34,321 bases of DNA from Clostridia bacterium (GCA_900754285.1 CAAECB010000026.1:1-34321); one strand, 5' to 3'. Shown: positions 7,655 to 16,152, counted from the first letter of the stretch. Notes: generated by a model from the letters alone, not told the origin. Numbers and translations: made by a program.

Positions 7655-8251
7655 TTATTTTTCTAACTCTAAAATATCTGCAATATTTTCCTCTAAAATT
7701 TCTATAAATCTTTTTATTATTTCTTCCCTTGAAAAATCTTTATGATATACCGCTTTTAAAGATGTAGCAATTTCTTTTGTCTCATCTGAAAATTTTTCTT
7801 CATTAACATTAAATCCAATACTAATCAATAAATAATTAATATGTCCAGAAACTGTATTTACTTCTGTTAATATTCCAGATATTTTCTTACCATTTAACAT
7901 CAAATCATTTGGATTTCTTATTTCAAGATTATATCCATACAATTCTTTTATTGCTTTTTTCATACTTTCAGCTATAGTTATTGTTAAATTGTCTAATTGA
8001 CCTACATCACACTTTGGCATTAATATAATTGTCATAGCAATATTTTCTTCTGAACCTGTATACCAATTTCTACCATGTGTACCAATTCCATCAGTCTGCC
8101 TATCAGCTAATAATATTGAACCATTATCTATAAGACTCAATTTTTTTACTATTTGCTTAGATTTCATGTGAGTTGATTCAAATTCTTTCCTATAACATAT
8201 TTGTTTTCCTATAATTTTAGTATTTGCTTCTTGAATTTTTAAAATATCCAT
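7655..8251 (-). CDS. birA: Biotin-[acetyl-CoA-carboxylase] ligase, catalytic domain only
   Basis: Adds biotin to the carrier protein of acetyl-CoA carboxylase and other biotin enzymes via biotinyl-AMP. The 198-aa protein has the BirA/LplA fold motifs: FESTHMKSKQ, the biotin-loop equivalent DGIGTHGRNW (classical form GRGRxGR), RNPNDLMLNGKKISGILTE (classical KWPNDL...KxxGIL) and a later IGFNVN. There is no N-terminal helix-turn-helix, so it should not act as a repressor, and the small C-terminal domain is much reduced. A TTG at 8284 could extend it by 11 codons, but AAGGAG directly precedes the ATG at 8251. Confidence 0.88.
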   Translation of the reverse strand: MDILKIQEANTKIIGKQICYRKEFESTHMKSKQIVKKLSLIDNGSILLADRQTDGIGTHGRNWYTGSEENIAMTIILMPKCDVGQLDNLTITIAESMKKAIKELYGYNLEIRNPNDLMLNGKKISGILTEVNTVSGHINYLLISIGFNVNEEKFSDETKEIATSLKAVYHKDFSREEIIKRFIEILEENIADILELEK

Positions 8252-8459
8252 GCTATTCAACTCCTTTTCTTCAATTATATTCAACTATTACATTTTTAGT
8301 TTTTCTAACTCTTAATTTTCTAAATTACCTTATTTTTTAAAATATTATACCCTTTGCTTTACTATTTGTAAACACTTTTTTATAAATTAATTATATTTTT
8401 CCAAGTATGAAAGTAAAAAAAAATAACAACCTTCATTTTTTTGAAAATCGTTACTTATT

Positions 8460-8534
8460 TGGCTGGGCTGGCTAGATTCGAACTAGCGCATGCCAGAGTC
8501 AAAGTCTGGTGCCTTACCGCTTGGCTACAGCCCA
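8460..8534 (-). tRNA. tRNA-Gln (TTG anticodon)
   Basis: Minus-strand 75-nt cloverleaf with encoded CCA. Acceptor TGGGCTG/CAGCCCA, anticodon loop CTTTGAC (anticodon TTG), T-loop TTCGAAT. It is 11 bp after tRNA-His and is probably processed from the same transcript. Confidence 0.95.
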
Positions 8535-8545
8535 ATATAAACTTA

Positions 8546-8623
8546 TGGGGTGGAAGATGGGACTCGAACCCACGGTCTCCAGTGCCACAAACTGGCGCGT
8601 TAACCAACTACGCTACATCCACC
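8546..8623 (-). tRNA. tRNA-His (GTG anticodon)
   Basis: Minus-strand cloverleaf with an extra 5' G (position 8623) opposite the discriminator C, the histidine identity feature. Anticodon loop TTGTGGC (anticodon GTG), T-loop TTCGAGT, encoded CCA at 8546-8548. One mismatch (T-T) occurs in the acceptor arm. First gene of the His-Gln pair. Confidence 0.95.
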
Positions 8624-8657
8624 ATGGCTTACGTGCTTGATTGCTTGGCACTTTAAT

Positions 8658-8686
8658 ATTTTACAACATGTATAATATTTTGTCAA
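8658..8686 (-). promoter_or_regulatory. Promoter of tRNA-His/tRNA-Gln
   Basis: TTGACA (8686-8681), a 17-nt spacer and TAAAAT (8663-8658) on the minus strand, about 35 nt before tRNA-His. Confidence 0.8.
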
Positions 8687-8818
8687 GCAAATTTATAATT
8701 TTTTTGAATTTTTTCTCATTCATTTATGATAATGTCTTAAGTAGTCGGATATGAAAATGTCCCAAACAAAAAAATATTATTTTTTATCCGCACATAAGTA
8801 AAAATATCTTAATTCAAT

Positions 8819-9388
8819 TTATCCAATAATTCCTAAGTGTTCAAGCAGTATCTTTAAGCCTATTAATATTAAAATAATTCCGCCAGCCAACTCTGCTTTA
8901 CTTTTATATTTATCTCCAAATCTATTTCCTATTTTTGTTCCCAAAACAGACAATATAAAAGTAATAATCCCTATAAGTGTAACAGCTAATATCAAATCAA
9001 CCTTTAAAAATGCAAAAGTTATTCCTACAGCTAAAGCATCAATACTTGTAGCTATTGATAAAATCAACATTGTCTTAACACTTATGTCCTCATTATATTC
9101 ATCTTCATCTCTTTCCTTTTGAAAAGCTTCTTGAATCATTTTAGCACCAATAATTAACAATAAAATAAAAGCAATCCAATGGTCTATATTTGTAATAAAA
9201 GATTCAAAACTATTTCCAAAAAAATAGCCTAAAATTGGCATAATCGCCTGAAATCCACCAAAATACAAACCTATTATACATGCTTTTTTCCAACTCATCT
9301 TTCTCATAGAAATGCCCTTGCAAACAGAAACTGCAAAGGCATCCATACCTAAACCTATACTTAACAGTACTAATTCAAATATTTCCAT
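8819..9388 (-). CDS. mntP: Manganese efflux pump MntP
   Basis: Exports Mn2+ from the cytosol. The 189-aa protein has six membrane helices and the two characteristic repeats with acidic residues inside helices: GMDAFAVSVCKG (about 14-25) and SIDALAVGITFA (about 111-124). A charged cytoplasmic loop (EAFQKERDEDEYNED) separates the halves. It lies 11 bp after xerD in the same direction with its own AAGGAG, so it is probably co-transcribed. No Mn-sensing yybP-ykoY riboswitch is visible ahead of it. Confidence 0.93.
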   Translation of the reverse strand: MEIFELVLLSIGLGMDAFAVSVCKGISMRKMSWKKACIIGLYFGGFQAIMPILGYFFGNSFESFITNIDHWIAFILLLIIGAKMIQEAFQKERDEDEYNEDISVKTMLILSIATSIDALAVGITFAFLKVDLILAVTLIGIITFILSVLGTKIGNRFGDKYKSKAELAGGIILILIGLKILLEHLGIIG

Positions 9389-9399
9389 AAAAAAACTCC

Positions 9400-10281
9400 T
9401 TATGCTCTCGGATGAGCTTTATGATATACATCTTTTAATGCTCCATCTTGAAATTGCATATACACTTGTGTAGAAGATATATCAGAATGTCCCAGCATAG
9501 CTTGAATAGCTTTCAAATCCGCACCATTTTGTAATAAATGCGTAGCAAATGAATGTCTTAAAACATGTGGTGTTATATCTTTTTCTATATGAGCTTGTTC
9601 TTTATAATACTTAATAATTTTCCAAAAACCTTGTCTTGTTAATCTTTTTCCATTAACATTAACAAATAATGCTTTTTCATCATCACTTTTTATCATAGCA
9701 TTTCTTGCTTCTTCTAAGTATTCTTTTAATGCCTTTTTACACATTTTTCCAAGAGGAATAGTTCTTTCTCTTGCACCATTTTTGCAAATAACATATTCTT
9801 CTTCAAGATTAACATCTTCAACGTTTAATGAAATTATCTCTGTTACACGCATACCTGTAGCATATGCAAATTCTAACATTGCTTTATCTCTAGTTCCTTT
9901 TAAATCAACATCTTTTGGTTGTTCTAATAAAAGTTCCACTTCTTTATCTGTTAAAACACTAGGAACTCTTTTTTCAATTTTAGGTGATTGAATATTTGCG
10001 GTTGGGTCTTTACTTATTTTTCCTTTTCTAACTAAAAATTGGAAAAATGAACGAATTGAAGCTATACTTCTTGATATTGTAGAAGCTTTTTTTCCCATTT
10101 CATTTAATTCTTCAATATATTTTTTTATATGTTCTTCATGAACATGTGTGTAACGAACCTCTATATCGCTTAAATATTCCCTAAATTGTTGTAAGTCACG
10201 ATTATATGACTGTAAAGTGTTACTTGATAATTTTTTTTCTGTTTCGATAAATTTCAAAAAAAGTTTTATTTGCTTTTCCAT
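9400..10281 (-). CDS. xerD: Site-specific tyrosine recombinase XerD/XerC type
   Basis: Resolves chromosome dimers at dif with its partner recombinase. 293 aa, the normal length. The N-terminal SAM-like core-binding domain (about 1-90) precedes the catalytic domain with Arg145 in ATGMRVTEI, HVLRHSFATHLL (His/Arg about 239-242), LGHSDISSTQVY and nucleophile Tyr274. The C-terminal tail (DGALKDVYHKAHPRA) fits the XerD side of the family. Downstream mntP is 11 bp away. No adjacent integrated element is seen, supporting a housekeeping recombinase. Confidence 0.93.
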   Translation of the reverse strand: MEKQIKLFLKFIETEKKLSSNTLQSYNRDLQQFREYLSDIEVRYTHVHEEHIKKYIEELNEMGKKASTISRSIASIRSFFQFLVRKGKISKDPTANIQSPKIEKRVPSVLTDKEVELLLEQPKDVDLKGTRDKAMLEFAYATGMRVTEIISLNVEDVNLEEEYVICKNGARERTIPLGKMCKKALKEYLEEARNAMIKSDDEKALFVNVNGKRLTRQGFWKIIKYYKEQAHIEKDITPHVLRHSFATHLLQNGADLKAIQAMLGHSDISSTQVYMQFQDGALKDVYHKAHPRA

Positions 10282-10387
10282 CTTATTCCCCTACCCCTTG
10301 TCAAAATTTTATTTACATAAACTATATATGTTATATCAAACAATTTTAAAAAAGTAAAGACATTTTTCGTTTTTTTTCAATTTTTTC

Positions 10388-11020
10388 CTAAAAATATGCA
10401 GATACCATTTTCAATAAATTAGTAGAAACAAAAATTTCAACAACTGAAGATATACTTAAACCTATAAACATTAAAATAGAAAAAATTGTATGTCTAAAAA
10501 AAACAATTTTCATATTTTCTTTTTTTCTATCTTTTATAATTGATTTATAAAATTTATATCCACTAACAGCCAATCCAAATAAAAATGGTATAAACAAAAT
10601 ATTTTGTAAAACTAATGTAACCAAAATAAATGAAAAACCTTTTGTAAATCCCATAAAAGAAATTATTGCAGATATTGTATATCCCAAGCAAAATCCTCTA
10701 TAAGCAACTATTCCAAAAACTATTGGTATTCCTACAACTGTAGTACCAAAAAACCAAATTGCTATAGTTAAATACAGTTTATCAATCAAAGTACTCTTTA
10801 AGATTTGCATTTGATTTATACTAGAAGTATTTTTTATTTCATTAATAAAATTCTCCAAATATTGATGAACCTCTGTTATTTGATTTGTATTAGTTTGATT
10901 TACAAAAAATACCCCTAAAAATATTCCTGATATAAAAAATATTAAAACAATAACATATTCTTTATAATTCTGCTTAATATGTTCTTTTATAAATTCTACT
11001 ATTTTATTATTCTTCAGCAT
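10388..11020 (-). CDS. spoIIM: Stage II sporulation protein M
   Basis: Membrane component of the DMP complex (with SpoIID and SpoIIP) that remodels peptidoglycan during forespore engulfment. 210 aa with about five membrane helices, matching family size. Typical segments: an N-terminal cytosolic stretch before the first helix (23-41), a central FGIVAYRGFCLGYTIS loop-helix and QNILFIPFLFGLAVSGY. The start is the ATG at 11020, preceded by GGGAG that overlaps a hairpin with a T-run. It lies next to bofA and yaaL, another sporulation/core cluster, and upstream of xerD. Confidence 0.9.
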   Translation of the reverse strand: MLKNNKIVEFIKEHIKQNYKEYVIVLIFFISGIFLGVFFVNQTNTNQITEVHQYLENFINEIKNTSSINQMQILKSTLIDKLYLTIAIWFFGTTVVGIPIVFGIVAYRGFCLGYTISAIISFMGFTKGFSFILVTLVLQNILFIPFLFGLAVSGYKFYKSIIKDRKKENMKIVFFRHTIFSILMFIGLSISSVVEIFVSTNLLKMVSAYF

Positions 11021-11023
11021 ATA

Positions 11024-11075
11024 AAAAACTCCCTATCACACATTCTTACATAATGTGTATTCAATAAGAAGTTTT
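11024..11075 (-). terminator. Hairpin with T-run between bofA and spoIIM
   Basis: On the minus strand AAAACTTC (75-68) can pair with GGGAGTTTT near 11033-11024, enclosing a second stem ACACATT/AATGTGT (11058-11052 with 11044-11038). TTTTTT follows at once. The structure covers the GGGAG expected to serve spoIIM, so it could be a bofA terminator or an attenuator for spoIIM. Confidence 0.45.
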
Positions 11076-11107
11076 ATAGAACATTTTTTATAAAATTTTT
11101 TACTTAT

Positions 11108-11380
11108 CTAACCTACTAATAATTTAATAATAATTAAAATAACTGCCCCTGGCAACCCTAAAAATCCAATCACAATACTCGTAAAAAAATTAAGTCCAAT
11201 ATGAAATCCAAAACTTGCCCCTACTAAATTTATAATAAAAATAACAATACCACCAATAATAGAATTTAAAACTAATTTCAAAATTTTTTTAACTGGGACA
11301 ATAAAAATTCTGCCAAACAAAAACAAAAAACATATACATGCCAAATATGTAATAACATTTGTATCTAATCCCATCTGCAT
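11108..11380 (-). CDS. bofA: Pro-sigma-K processing inhibitor BofA family protein
   Basis: In Bacillus BofA holds the SpoIVFB protease inactive in the mother cell until a forespore signal arrives. The 90-aa product has three hydrophobic segments (about 8-27, 34-53, 66-88), an RIFIVPVKKILKLVLNSIIGG core and a C-terminal GLPGAVILIIIKLL, which are the family's most conserved parts. Its position next to a yaaL homologue is the classic recR-yaaL-bofA order, which supports the assignment. Confidence 0.87.
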   Translation of the reverse strand: MQMGLDTNVITYLACICFLFLFGRIFIVPVKKILKLVLNSIIGGIVIFIINLVGASFGFHIGLNFFTSIVIGFLGLPGAVILIIIKLLVG

Positions 11381-11399
11381 CTCCCCTATCTTGAAACTA

Positions 11400-11693
11400 T
11401 TATATTACATTTTCTTCATCTACAGACAAACGATATTCCAAATCTTTAATAAAATGTACATTTAACCCTTTAATTTTTGCCATTTTTATTAAATAATTTA
11501 ATTTTGCTTGATTTGCCTTTATTTCATAAATATAGTAATCAATTAAATCCGACTCTGCAAATTGATAATTATTATTTGCAAATTCTAATTCTCTTCTAGT
11601 TTTTACTATATTACGTAATAATTCACTCTCTTCATCAGTATCAATTTTTTCAATAAATGGATTTTCTTTTTGATAAAATTCTTGCATATACAA
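11400..11693 (-). CDS. yaaL: YaaL-like (DUF2508) protein
   Basis: 97-aa soluble, helical, acidic protein of unknown function. The central ELLRNIVKTRRELEFANNNYQFA and LIDYYIYEIKANQAKLNYLIKMAKIKG pattern, plus the position 19 bp upstream of bofA, match the DUF2508/YaaL family. No catalytic or binding motif seen. recR, often upstream, is absent; the divergent T4CP-like gene begins 187 bp away instead. Confidence 0.8.
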   Translation of the reverse strand: MYMQEFYQKENPFIEKIDTDEESELLRNIVKTRRELEFANNNYQFAESDLIDYYIYEIKANQAKLNYLIKMAKIKGLNVHFIKDLEYRLSVDEENVI

Positions 11694-11784
11694 TCATTCC
11701 TTATATAAATTTAGGTTTTGTATGGATTTACCTATAAACCTATTTTATTATATGTACAAGCCAGAAAAATATTCCAAAAAACAC

Positions 11785-11813
11785 TTGATTTTTTGCTGTT
11801 TTTATAGGATAAT
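11785..11813 (+). promoter_or_regulatory. Promoter of the VirD4/TraG-like gene
   Basis: TTGATT (11785-11790), a 17-nt spacer and GATAAT (11808-11813), about 65 nt before the start codon, which has its own AGAAAGGA ribosome site. Confidence 0.6.
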
Positions 11814-11879
11814 ATATATGTGAAAATTATGCAAATATATATAATTATAGATTATTCGTAGAAAGGAATGAAATAAAAA

Positions 11880-14213
11880 ATGAAAGTAATTGACAAATTC
11901 TTAAAAAAATTACACACAACACGTAATAATTTTGCAACTTATGTTTTAACATTAATAACACTCTATTTAGTAGTAGATAGAATGACCGAAATATTATTGA
12001 TTATATTTACAGGTGTTTCTTACTCATACTGGGGACCTATTCAATATTGTTTAGCAATGGCTTGTCCAATGCTTGCATATGCTTTTTCAGTCCCATCAGA
12101 ATATTCAACATCAAAAGCACAAAAAGTAAAAATATTTTATGTATATATAATTTTATTAGCAGTTATAGTAGCATCAATGTTTACTCAATGGCTGAATATG
12201 GGAATTTGGTTATTCTTAGTATCTGTTCCTGGATATGAAGATCTTGTAACAAACTTCTCTGAACTTTTCAGACCAGCACTAACATCAATTTCATTCCTTA
12301 TACCTATTACAATAGCTTATAAAATATTCAATTTCTTATACATGGGAGTAAATGATAGTACCCAACAAACACGTTCTATATGGGACTATGAAGGAATAAA
12401 CTTATCTGACACAAAAGAAGGTCATGGACCATTCACTTGTGAAATGTTTTGGTTTAAAAATTCCGAAACAGGTAAAACAGCCACTCTTCCTGAAGCATCA
12501 AGATTCCAATCAACATTAGTTTGTGGAGGTTCAGGAAGTGGTAAAACATCAATGGTTTTTGAACCTTTTATTGCAAGAGATTTAGAAAGAAAATTCTTTT
12601 ACTCACAAGTTTCAAAAGAAATGGGATTTACAGCATTAAAAACAAAAATTGCAGTATTAAATAAACCTTATAGTAACGAATACTTAAATAAAAACTTTAG
12701 CTTAAATATGCTATCACCAGCATATGGAAAAGAAACAATTTACAAATCATATATAAAGAAAATGATATTATCAGATTCACCCGAACTAACTTATAGAAAC
12801 TGTGGTATAACAGTAATGTCACCAGATAAAGAAATATCAAACAACATGATTGATGTAGCTAAAAACTTCGGATTTGATTATCATATAATAGACCCATCTG
12901 ACTTAAATTCTATAGGAATAAATCCATTTGTATATGATGACCCTTATAAAATTGCAACAACTATTTCTTCAACATTAAAAGCAATGTACAACGATTCACA
13001 TACTGAAGTACAAGAAGCATATCGAGAAGATGTTATTTTACAAGCTATTGAAAACATAGCAATTTTACTAAAAGAAATGTATCCTAGAATGAATGAAGGA
13101 GCTTTACCAAACTTAGATGATATGTTAAAAATGCTTACAAACTTCGAATTAGTAGAAAAAATGTGTGAAATCATGGCACATGACGAAACACTAAAAGAAA
13201 AACATGCTAATCAAATAGCATATTTTAAAAAGAACTTTTATAGTAATGGTTCAGGAAAAGAAATGACAGAAAAATTCTTATATACAGCTATATCACAATT
13301 AGACAACTTACTTAGATTAGATGGTGTAAAATCTATTTTATGCAACAGACACAACAATATTGATTTAGACAAAGCTTTAGCAAACAGTGAACTTATATTT
13401 GTATGTACTAGAAGAGGAGATTTAGGAGCAACAAGTCATAAAATATTTGGTCTATTCTTCTTAATAGCATTTGAAAATGCTGTTTTAAGAAGACCAGGTA
13501 CAGAAAAATCAAGAACTCCATATTTCCTATATATTGATGAATTCCCAGACTTTATTAATAAAGCAACTGAACCAATATTTACGATGTTTAGAAAATACAA
13601 AGTAGGTGCAACTATTTCAGCTCAAAATTTATCACAACTAAATACACCTTCATCTAAAGAAAACTTTAGACAAACTATATTAGCAAACTGTGCTAACAAA
13701 ATATTTACAGGTAACGGCACAAACGAAGATCTAGAATGGTGGTCAACTGAAATGGGACAACACAGAGAATGGAGCTTCTCAGATACTATCGACTTTGCCA
13801 AAGGAGCATATGATTCAAAACATGGTAATGTTTCTTGGAAATTCGTTGCAAACTTCTCTGCTGGTAAATTACAATCATTCAGCTTAAAAGATTGTGCTTT
13901 CAAACTTAGATCTGAAAGTGGTAAACCTTTAGCTGGTCAAGGAAAAATGGGATTCTTAGACTCTAAATATAAAGAACCTCAAAAAATCAAAAAATATGAT
14001 TTTTCGAAATTTTCAAATTCAGCTGATTTACCAGATTCTGATGATAATAATAGTTCTTCTAAAAAAGAAAAATTTAATCCTAAGAATTTAAACTTTTTAG
14101 ATGATAGAAATGAATTTGATCCTGTTCAAACAGATACTACTGATTCTAAATATTTATTTGATAATGAAGATGCTATTGTAGTAAACTTTAAAAATAAGAA
14201 AAAAGATAATTAA
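11880..14213 (+). CDS. VirD4/TraG-like type IV coupling protein ATPase
   Basis: 777 aa. About four N-terminal membrane helices (20-45, 52-70, 85-108, 130-155) precede a cytosolic RecA-like ATPase. Walker A GGSGSGKTS spans about 216-224, Walker B LYIDEF about 550-555, then GATISAQNLSQL, the sensor segment typical of VirD4/TraG/TraD. A variable, acidic Ser/Asp/Asn-rich C-terminus (from about 690) could bind substrates. Such ATPases feed DNA or protein into conjugative type IV secretion. No relaxase, VirB4-type ATPase or mating-pair gene occurs in the window; neighbours are core genes on the opposite strand, so it is an orphan here. Composition looks native. Immediately downstream (7 bp) is a 300-bp hairpin repeat. 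Confidence 0.85.
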   Translation: MKVIDKFLKKLHTTRNNFATYVLTLITLYLVVDRMTEILLIIFTGVSYSYWGPIQYCLAMACPMLAYAFSVPSEYSTSKAQKVKIFYVYIILLAVIVASMFTQWLNMGIWLFLVSVPGYEDLVTNFSELFRPALTSISFLIPITIAYKIFNFLYMGVNDSTQQTRSIWDYEGINLSDTKEGHGPFTCEMFWFKNSETGKTATLPEASRFQSTLVCGGSGSGKTSMVFEPFIARDLERKFFYSQVSKEMGFTALKTKIAVLNKPYSNEYLNKNFSLNMLSPAYGKETIYKSYIKKMILSDSPELTYRNCGITVMSPDKEISNNMIDVAKNFGFDYHIIDPSDLNSIGINPFVYDDPYKIATTISSTLKAMYNDSHTEVQEAYREDVILQAIENIAILLKEMYPRMNEGALPNLDDMLKMLTNFELVEKMCEIMAHDETLKEKHANQIAYFKKNFYSNGSGKEMTEKFLYTAISQLDNLLRLDGVKSILCNRHNNIDLDKALANSELIFVCTRRGDLGATSHKIFGLFFLIAFENAVLRRPGTEKSRTPYFLYIDEFPDFINKATEPIFTMFRKYKVGATISAQNLSQLNTPSSKENFRQTILANCANKIFTGNGTNEDLEWWSTEMGQHREWSFSDTIDFAKGAYDSKHGNVSWKFVANFSAGKLQSFSLKDCAFKLRSESGKPLAGQGKMGFLDSKYKEPQKIKKYDFSKFSNSADLPDSDDNNSSSKKEKFNPKNLNFLDDRNEFDPVQTDTTDSKYLFDNEDAIVVNFKNKKKDN

Positions 14214-14220
14214 TGCTTGA

Positions 14221-14520
14221 TGTTTTTGGGGACGGACTCAAAAAACACTACCGTCTTAAAATAAATATAAAATAATAAGTGTTATATGTAAAAATAATTT
14301 TTGAATGTGATTGGAACAATCTTAGAATTTCTTAAATAAAATAATGGAAGGGCTTCACGTCGAGCAAAGCGAGGACTAAGCTGAAGAATTCCATTATTTT
14401 ATTTTAGAAATTTTTAGTTTGTGTATTGAACCGAAAAAATTATTAAAACATATAACACTTATTATTTTTTTATATAATTTGGAAAGTAGGTGATGTTTTT
14501 TGAGTCCGTCCCCAAAAACA
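14221..14520. repeat. 300-bp long-hairpin repeat with 27-bp terminal inverted repeats, copy A
   Basis: The ends are perfect 27-bp inverted repeats (14221-14247 and 14494-14520) with core GGGGACGGACTCAAAAAA. Nested arms pair all the way in: ATAATAAGTGTTATATGT (about 14270) with its complement (about 14450), AATAATTTTT with AAAAATTATT, TAAATAAAATAATGGA with its near complement, then a central TTCACGTC...GAC...TGAAG cap. The whole element can fold as one long hairpin. It fills the gap between two convergent genes and abuts the stop codon of the gene at 14521. Copy B is at 26620-26913 in the same orientation. It resembles a MITE or REP-type element; a structured RNA is also possible. Confidence 0.9.
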
Positions 14521-15411
14521 CTACCCAATTTTAAATCCGATCAACTCTAGTATTACTCCAGAAACAACGCCAATCATATATAGTAAAAACACAATCTTCA
14601 CATTATTTTTCAAACCTTTGTTAGTCTTAAATAAAACTGCAAGTCCAACACCAGCACCTGTCAATAAACCAGCAATCAAACTAGAAGCAGAAATCACATT
14701 TTGCAAATACATATTTGTAAGAATAACAGAAGCTGCACAATTAGGAATCAAGCCAATCAAAGCTGAAATTACTGGACTTAAAATAGGTTTATTTAGCAAC
14801 AATTTAGAAATATTATCCTCACCAACAAAATAAACAATAATATTTATTATAAAAGTTACTAATAAAATAAATAGAAAAATATTAAGTGTATGTTTCAAAG
14901 CTGATTTAAAAATACCAAATTCATTACAATGACAATGTTCTTCCTCACAAATATCTTTTATTTCATCTTCTTCATAAATTTCATTATCAATGTTTTTATT
15001 ATCAACTTTCTTTTTTCTAGTAAATCTAATAACAAAATCAACAAGAAAACCAGCTATAATACCAATTAACAATTTCACACCTAAAATCTTTAAAATAATA
15101 ATTGGAGAAACTGACTCTGAAATAAAGATTGGTAGCATCTCATCTGAAGTTGACAAATATACTGCTATCAATGTTCCTAATGTTATCACTCTTGCTGCAT
15201 ACAAATTAGTTGCAGACACAGAAAAACCACATTGTGGAAAAATTCCCAAAACACTTCCAAAAAAAGGACCAAACTTGTCCGATTTTTTTATAATTTTTTT
15301 TGATTTATTTCCCATTTTATGTTCTATATATTCCATCAATAAATATGTAATAAACAAAAACGGTAATAATTTTACACTATCTAAAACTGTATCTTTTATT
15401 ATATCTAACAT
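14521..15411 (-). CDS. ArsP_2-type (DUF2899) heavy-metal permease
   Basis: 296-aa polytopic protein with about eight to ten membrane helices in two halves. Each half carries a GxxPxCGxS/GLIPNCAAS motif: FGSVLGIFPQCGFSVSA (about 50-66) and ALIGLIPNCAASVILT (about 222-237), the hallmark of the 'putative manganese transporter / arsenic efflux' ArsP_2 family. The central loop is charged and carries EEEHCHCNE, a likely metal-binding site. Family members are predicted metal or organo-metalloid exporters; the true substrate is not known. Good ribosome site (AAAGGAA). The stop codon touches the 300-bp hairpin repeat. Confidence 0.82.
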   Translation of the reverse strand: MLDIIKDTVLDSVKLLPFLFITYLLMEYIEHKMGNKSKKIIKKSDKFGPFFGSVLGIFPQCGFSVSATNLYAARVITLGTLIAVYLSTSDEMLPIFISESVSPIIILKILGVKLLIGIIAGFLVDFVIRFTRKKKVDNKNIDNEIYEEDEIKDICEEEHCHCNEFGIFKSALKHTLNIFLFILLVTFIINIIVYFVGEDNISKLLLNKPILSPVISALIGLIPNCAASVILTNMYLQNVISASSLIAGLLTGAGVGLAVLFKTNKGLKNNVKIVFLLYMIGVVSGVILELIGFKIG

Positions 15412-15429
15412 TTTTATAATTCCTTTCTT

Positions 15430-15505
15430 AAATAAATTAAAAGTCTCTATCTATATTAAAAGTCCCTATTACATTAGAATATAACATAAAAGAGACTTTT
15501 TTTCA
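15430..15505. terminator. Hairpin between the DUF2651-like and ArsP_2 genes
   Basis: AAAAGTCTCT (around 15438) is complementary to AGAGACTTTT (around 15491), with a third related copy AAAGTCCCT between them that could pair alternatively. A T-run follows on the plus side and an A-run mirrors it on the minus side. It lies right after the stop of the DUF2651-like gene and probably separates the two transcripts. Confidence 0.5.
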
Positions 15506-15509
15506 AGAT

Positions 15510-15974
15510 TTACCTTCTATAACAACCAGAAAATCTACCAGTTCTTCCGTTATTATTTGAATTTGGTGTAACATTAGCCATAACAGAAATGGTATTATTA
15601 TCATTTTGAGAACATGAACAAGATGTTCCATTTGTACCTATTTGCAAAGTTCCATTTGTTAATTGTGTATTATTATTCATAATTGTATTTGAATTATTAC
15701 AACAATTATAATTATTATTACCATTTTCCAAAGCTCTAGAAATTCTACAAATTAACATTACAATATATGCAGTAACAAATGATAAAATTGTATACGCAAT
15801 TGTTGCAACAAGAAAATTATTTACATCAACAAGAAAAGCTACAACTAAGAATATCGCAAATATAATACTTGCCACAATTATTGGACATCTAAATATTTTT
15901 TGCAAAACAATTGAAAATATAATAACGGCTATAGGAAGAGCAAAATAAATAAGTAATGTATTCAAATTAATCAC
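15510..15974 (-). CDS. DUF2651-like membrane protein with Asn/Cys-rich tail
   Basis: Three hydrophobic helices (about 6-24, 31-49, 55-78) resemble the DUF2651 family of small membrane proteins of unknown function. After residue 82 comes a 70-aa low-complexity tail dominated by Asn, Thr, Gly and Cys (NCCNNSN, NGTSCSCSQN) ending in GRTGRFSGCYRR. The tail is unusual: it could be extracellular, disulphide-forming or metal-binding, but no motif decides this. The start is uncertain: GTG at 15974 is too close to AAAGGA, while the in-frame TTG at 15965 is better spaced. Confidence 0.6.
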   Translation of the reverse strand: MINLNTLLIYFALPIAVIIFSIVLQKIFRCPIIVASIIFAIFLVVAFLVDVNNFLVATIAYTILSFVTAYIVMLICRISRALENGNNNYNCCNNSNTIMNNNTQLTNGTLQIGTNGTSCSCSQNDNNTISVMANVTPNSNNNGRTGRFSGCYRR

Positions 15975-16152
15975 TTTCCTTTCATTGCAAAGGCATAGCT
16001 TAGGTCAAAAAAAATTGAAATTATTTTCAACCTCTCTCCTTTCTTTTTTATATATTATGTAACATATAAAAAATTTGTGAAAATAATTACAATTTCTTAA
16101 ATATAAATTCTACAGGCAATACAATATAATACAAAAAGTGAGCATAATAACA

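Noticed and set aside
8441..8656. 71-codon plus-strand frame over the tRNA-Gln/tRNA-His genes
   Set aside because: It is the antisense of two tRNA genes; the product-like motif GFEPTT/RWDSNPRSP type is a well-known tRNA artefact.
9400..10281. XerD-like recombinase as the integrase of a mobile element
   Set aside because: Full-length Xer sequence in a core neighbourhood, with no attachment sites or cargo genes next to it.
13622..13903. 93-codon minus-strand frame inside the VirD4-like gene
   Set aside because: Shadow of the ATPase; no upstream ribosome site.
14221..14520. Reading the hairpin element as a CRISPR array or attachment site
   Set aside because: No spaced direct repeats; the structure is a single nested inverted repeat and there is no integrase beside it.
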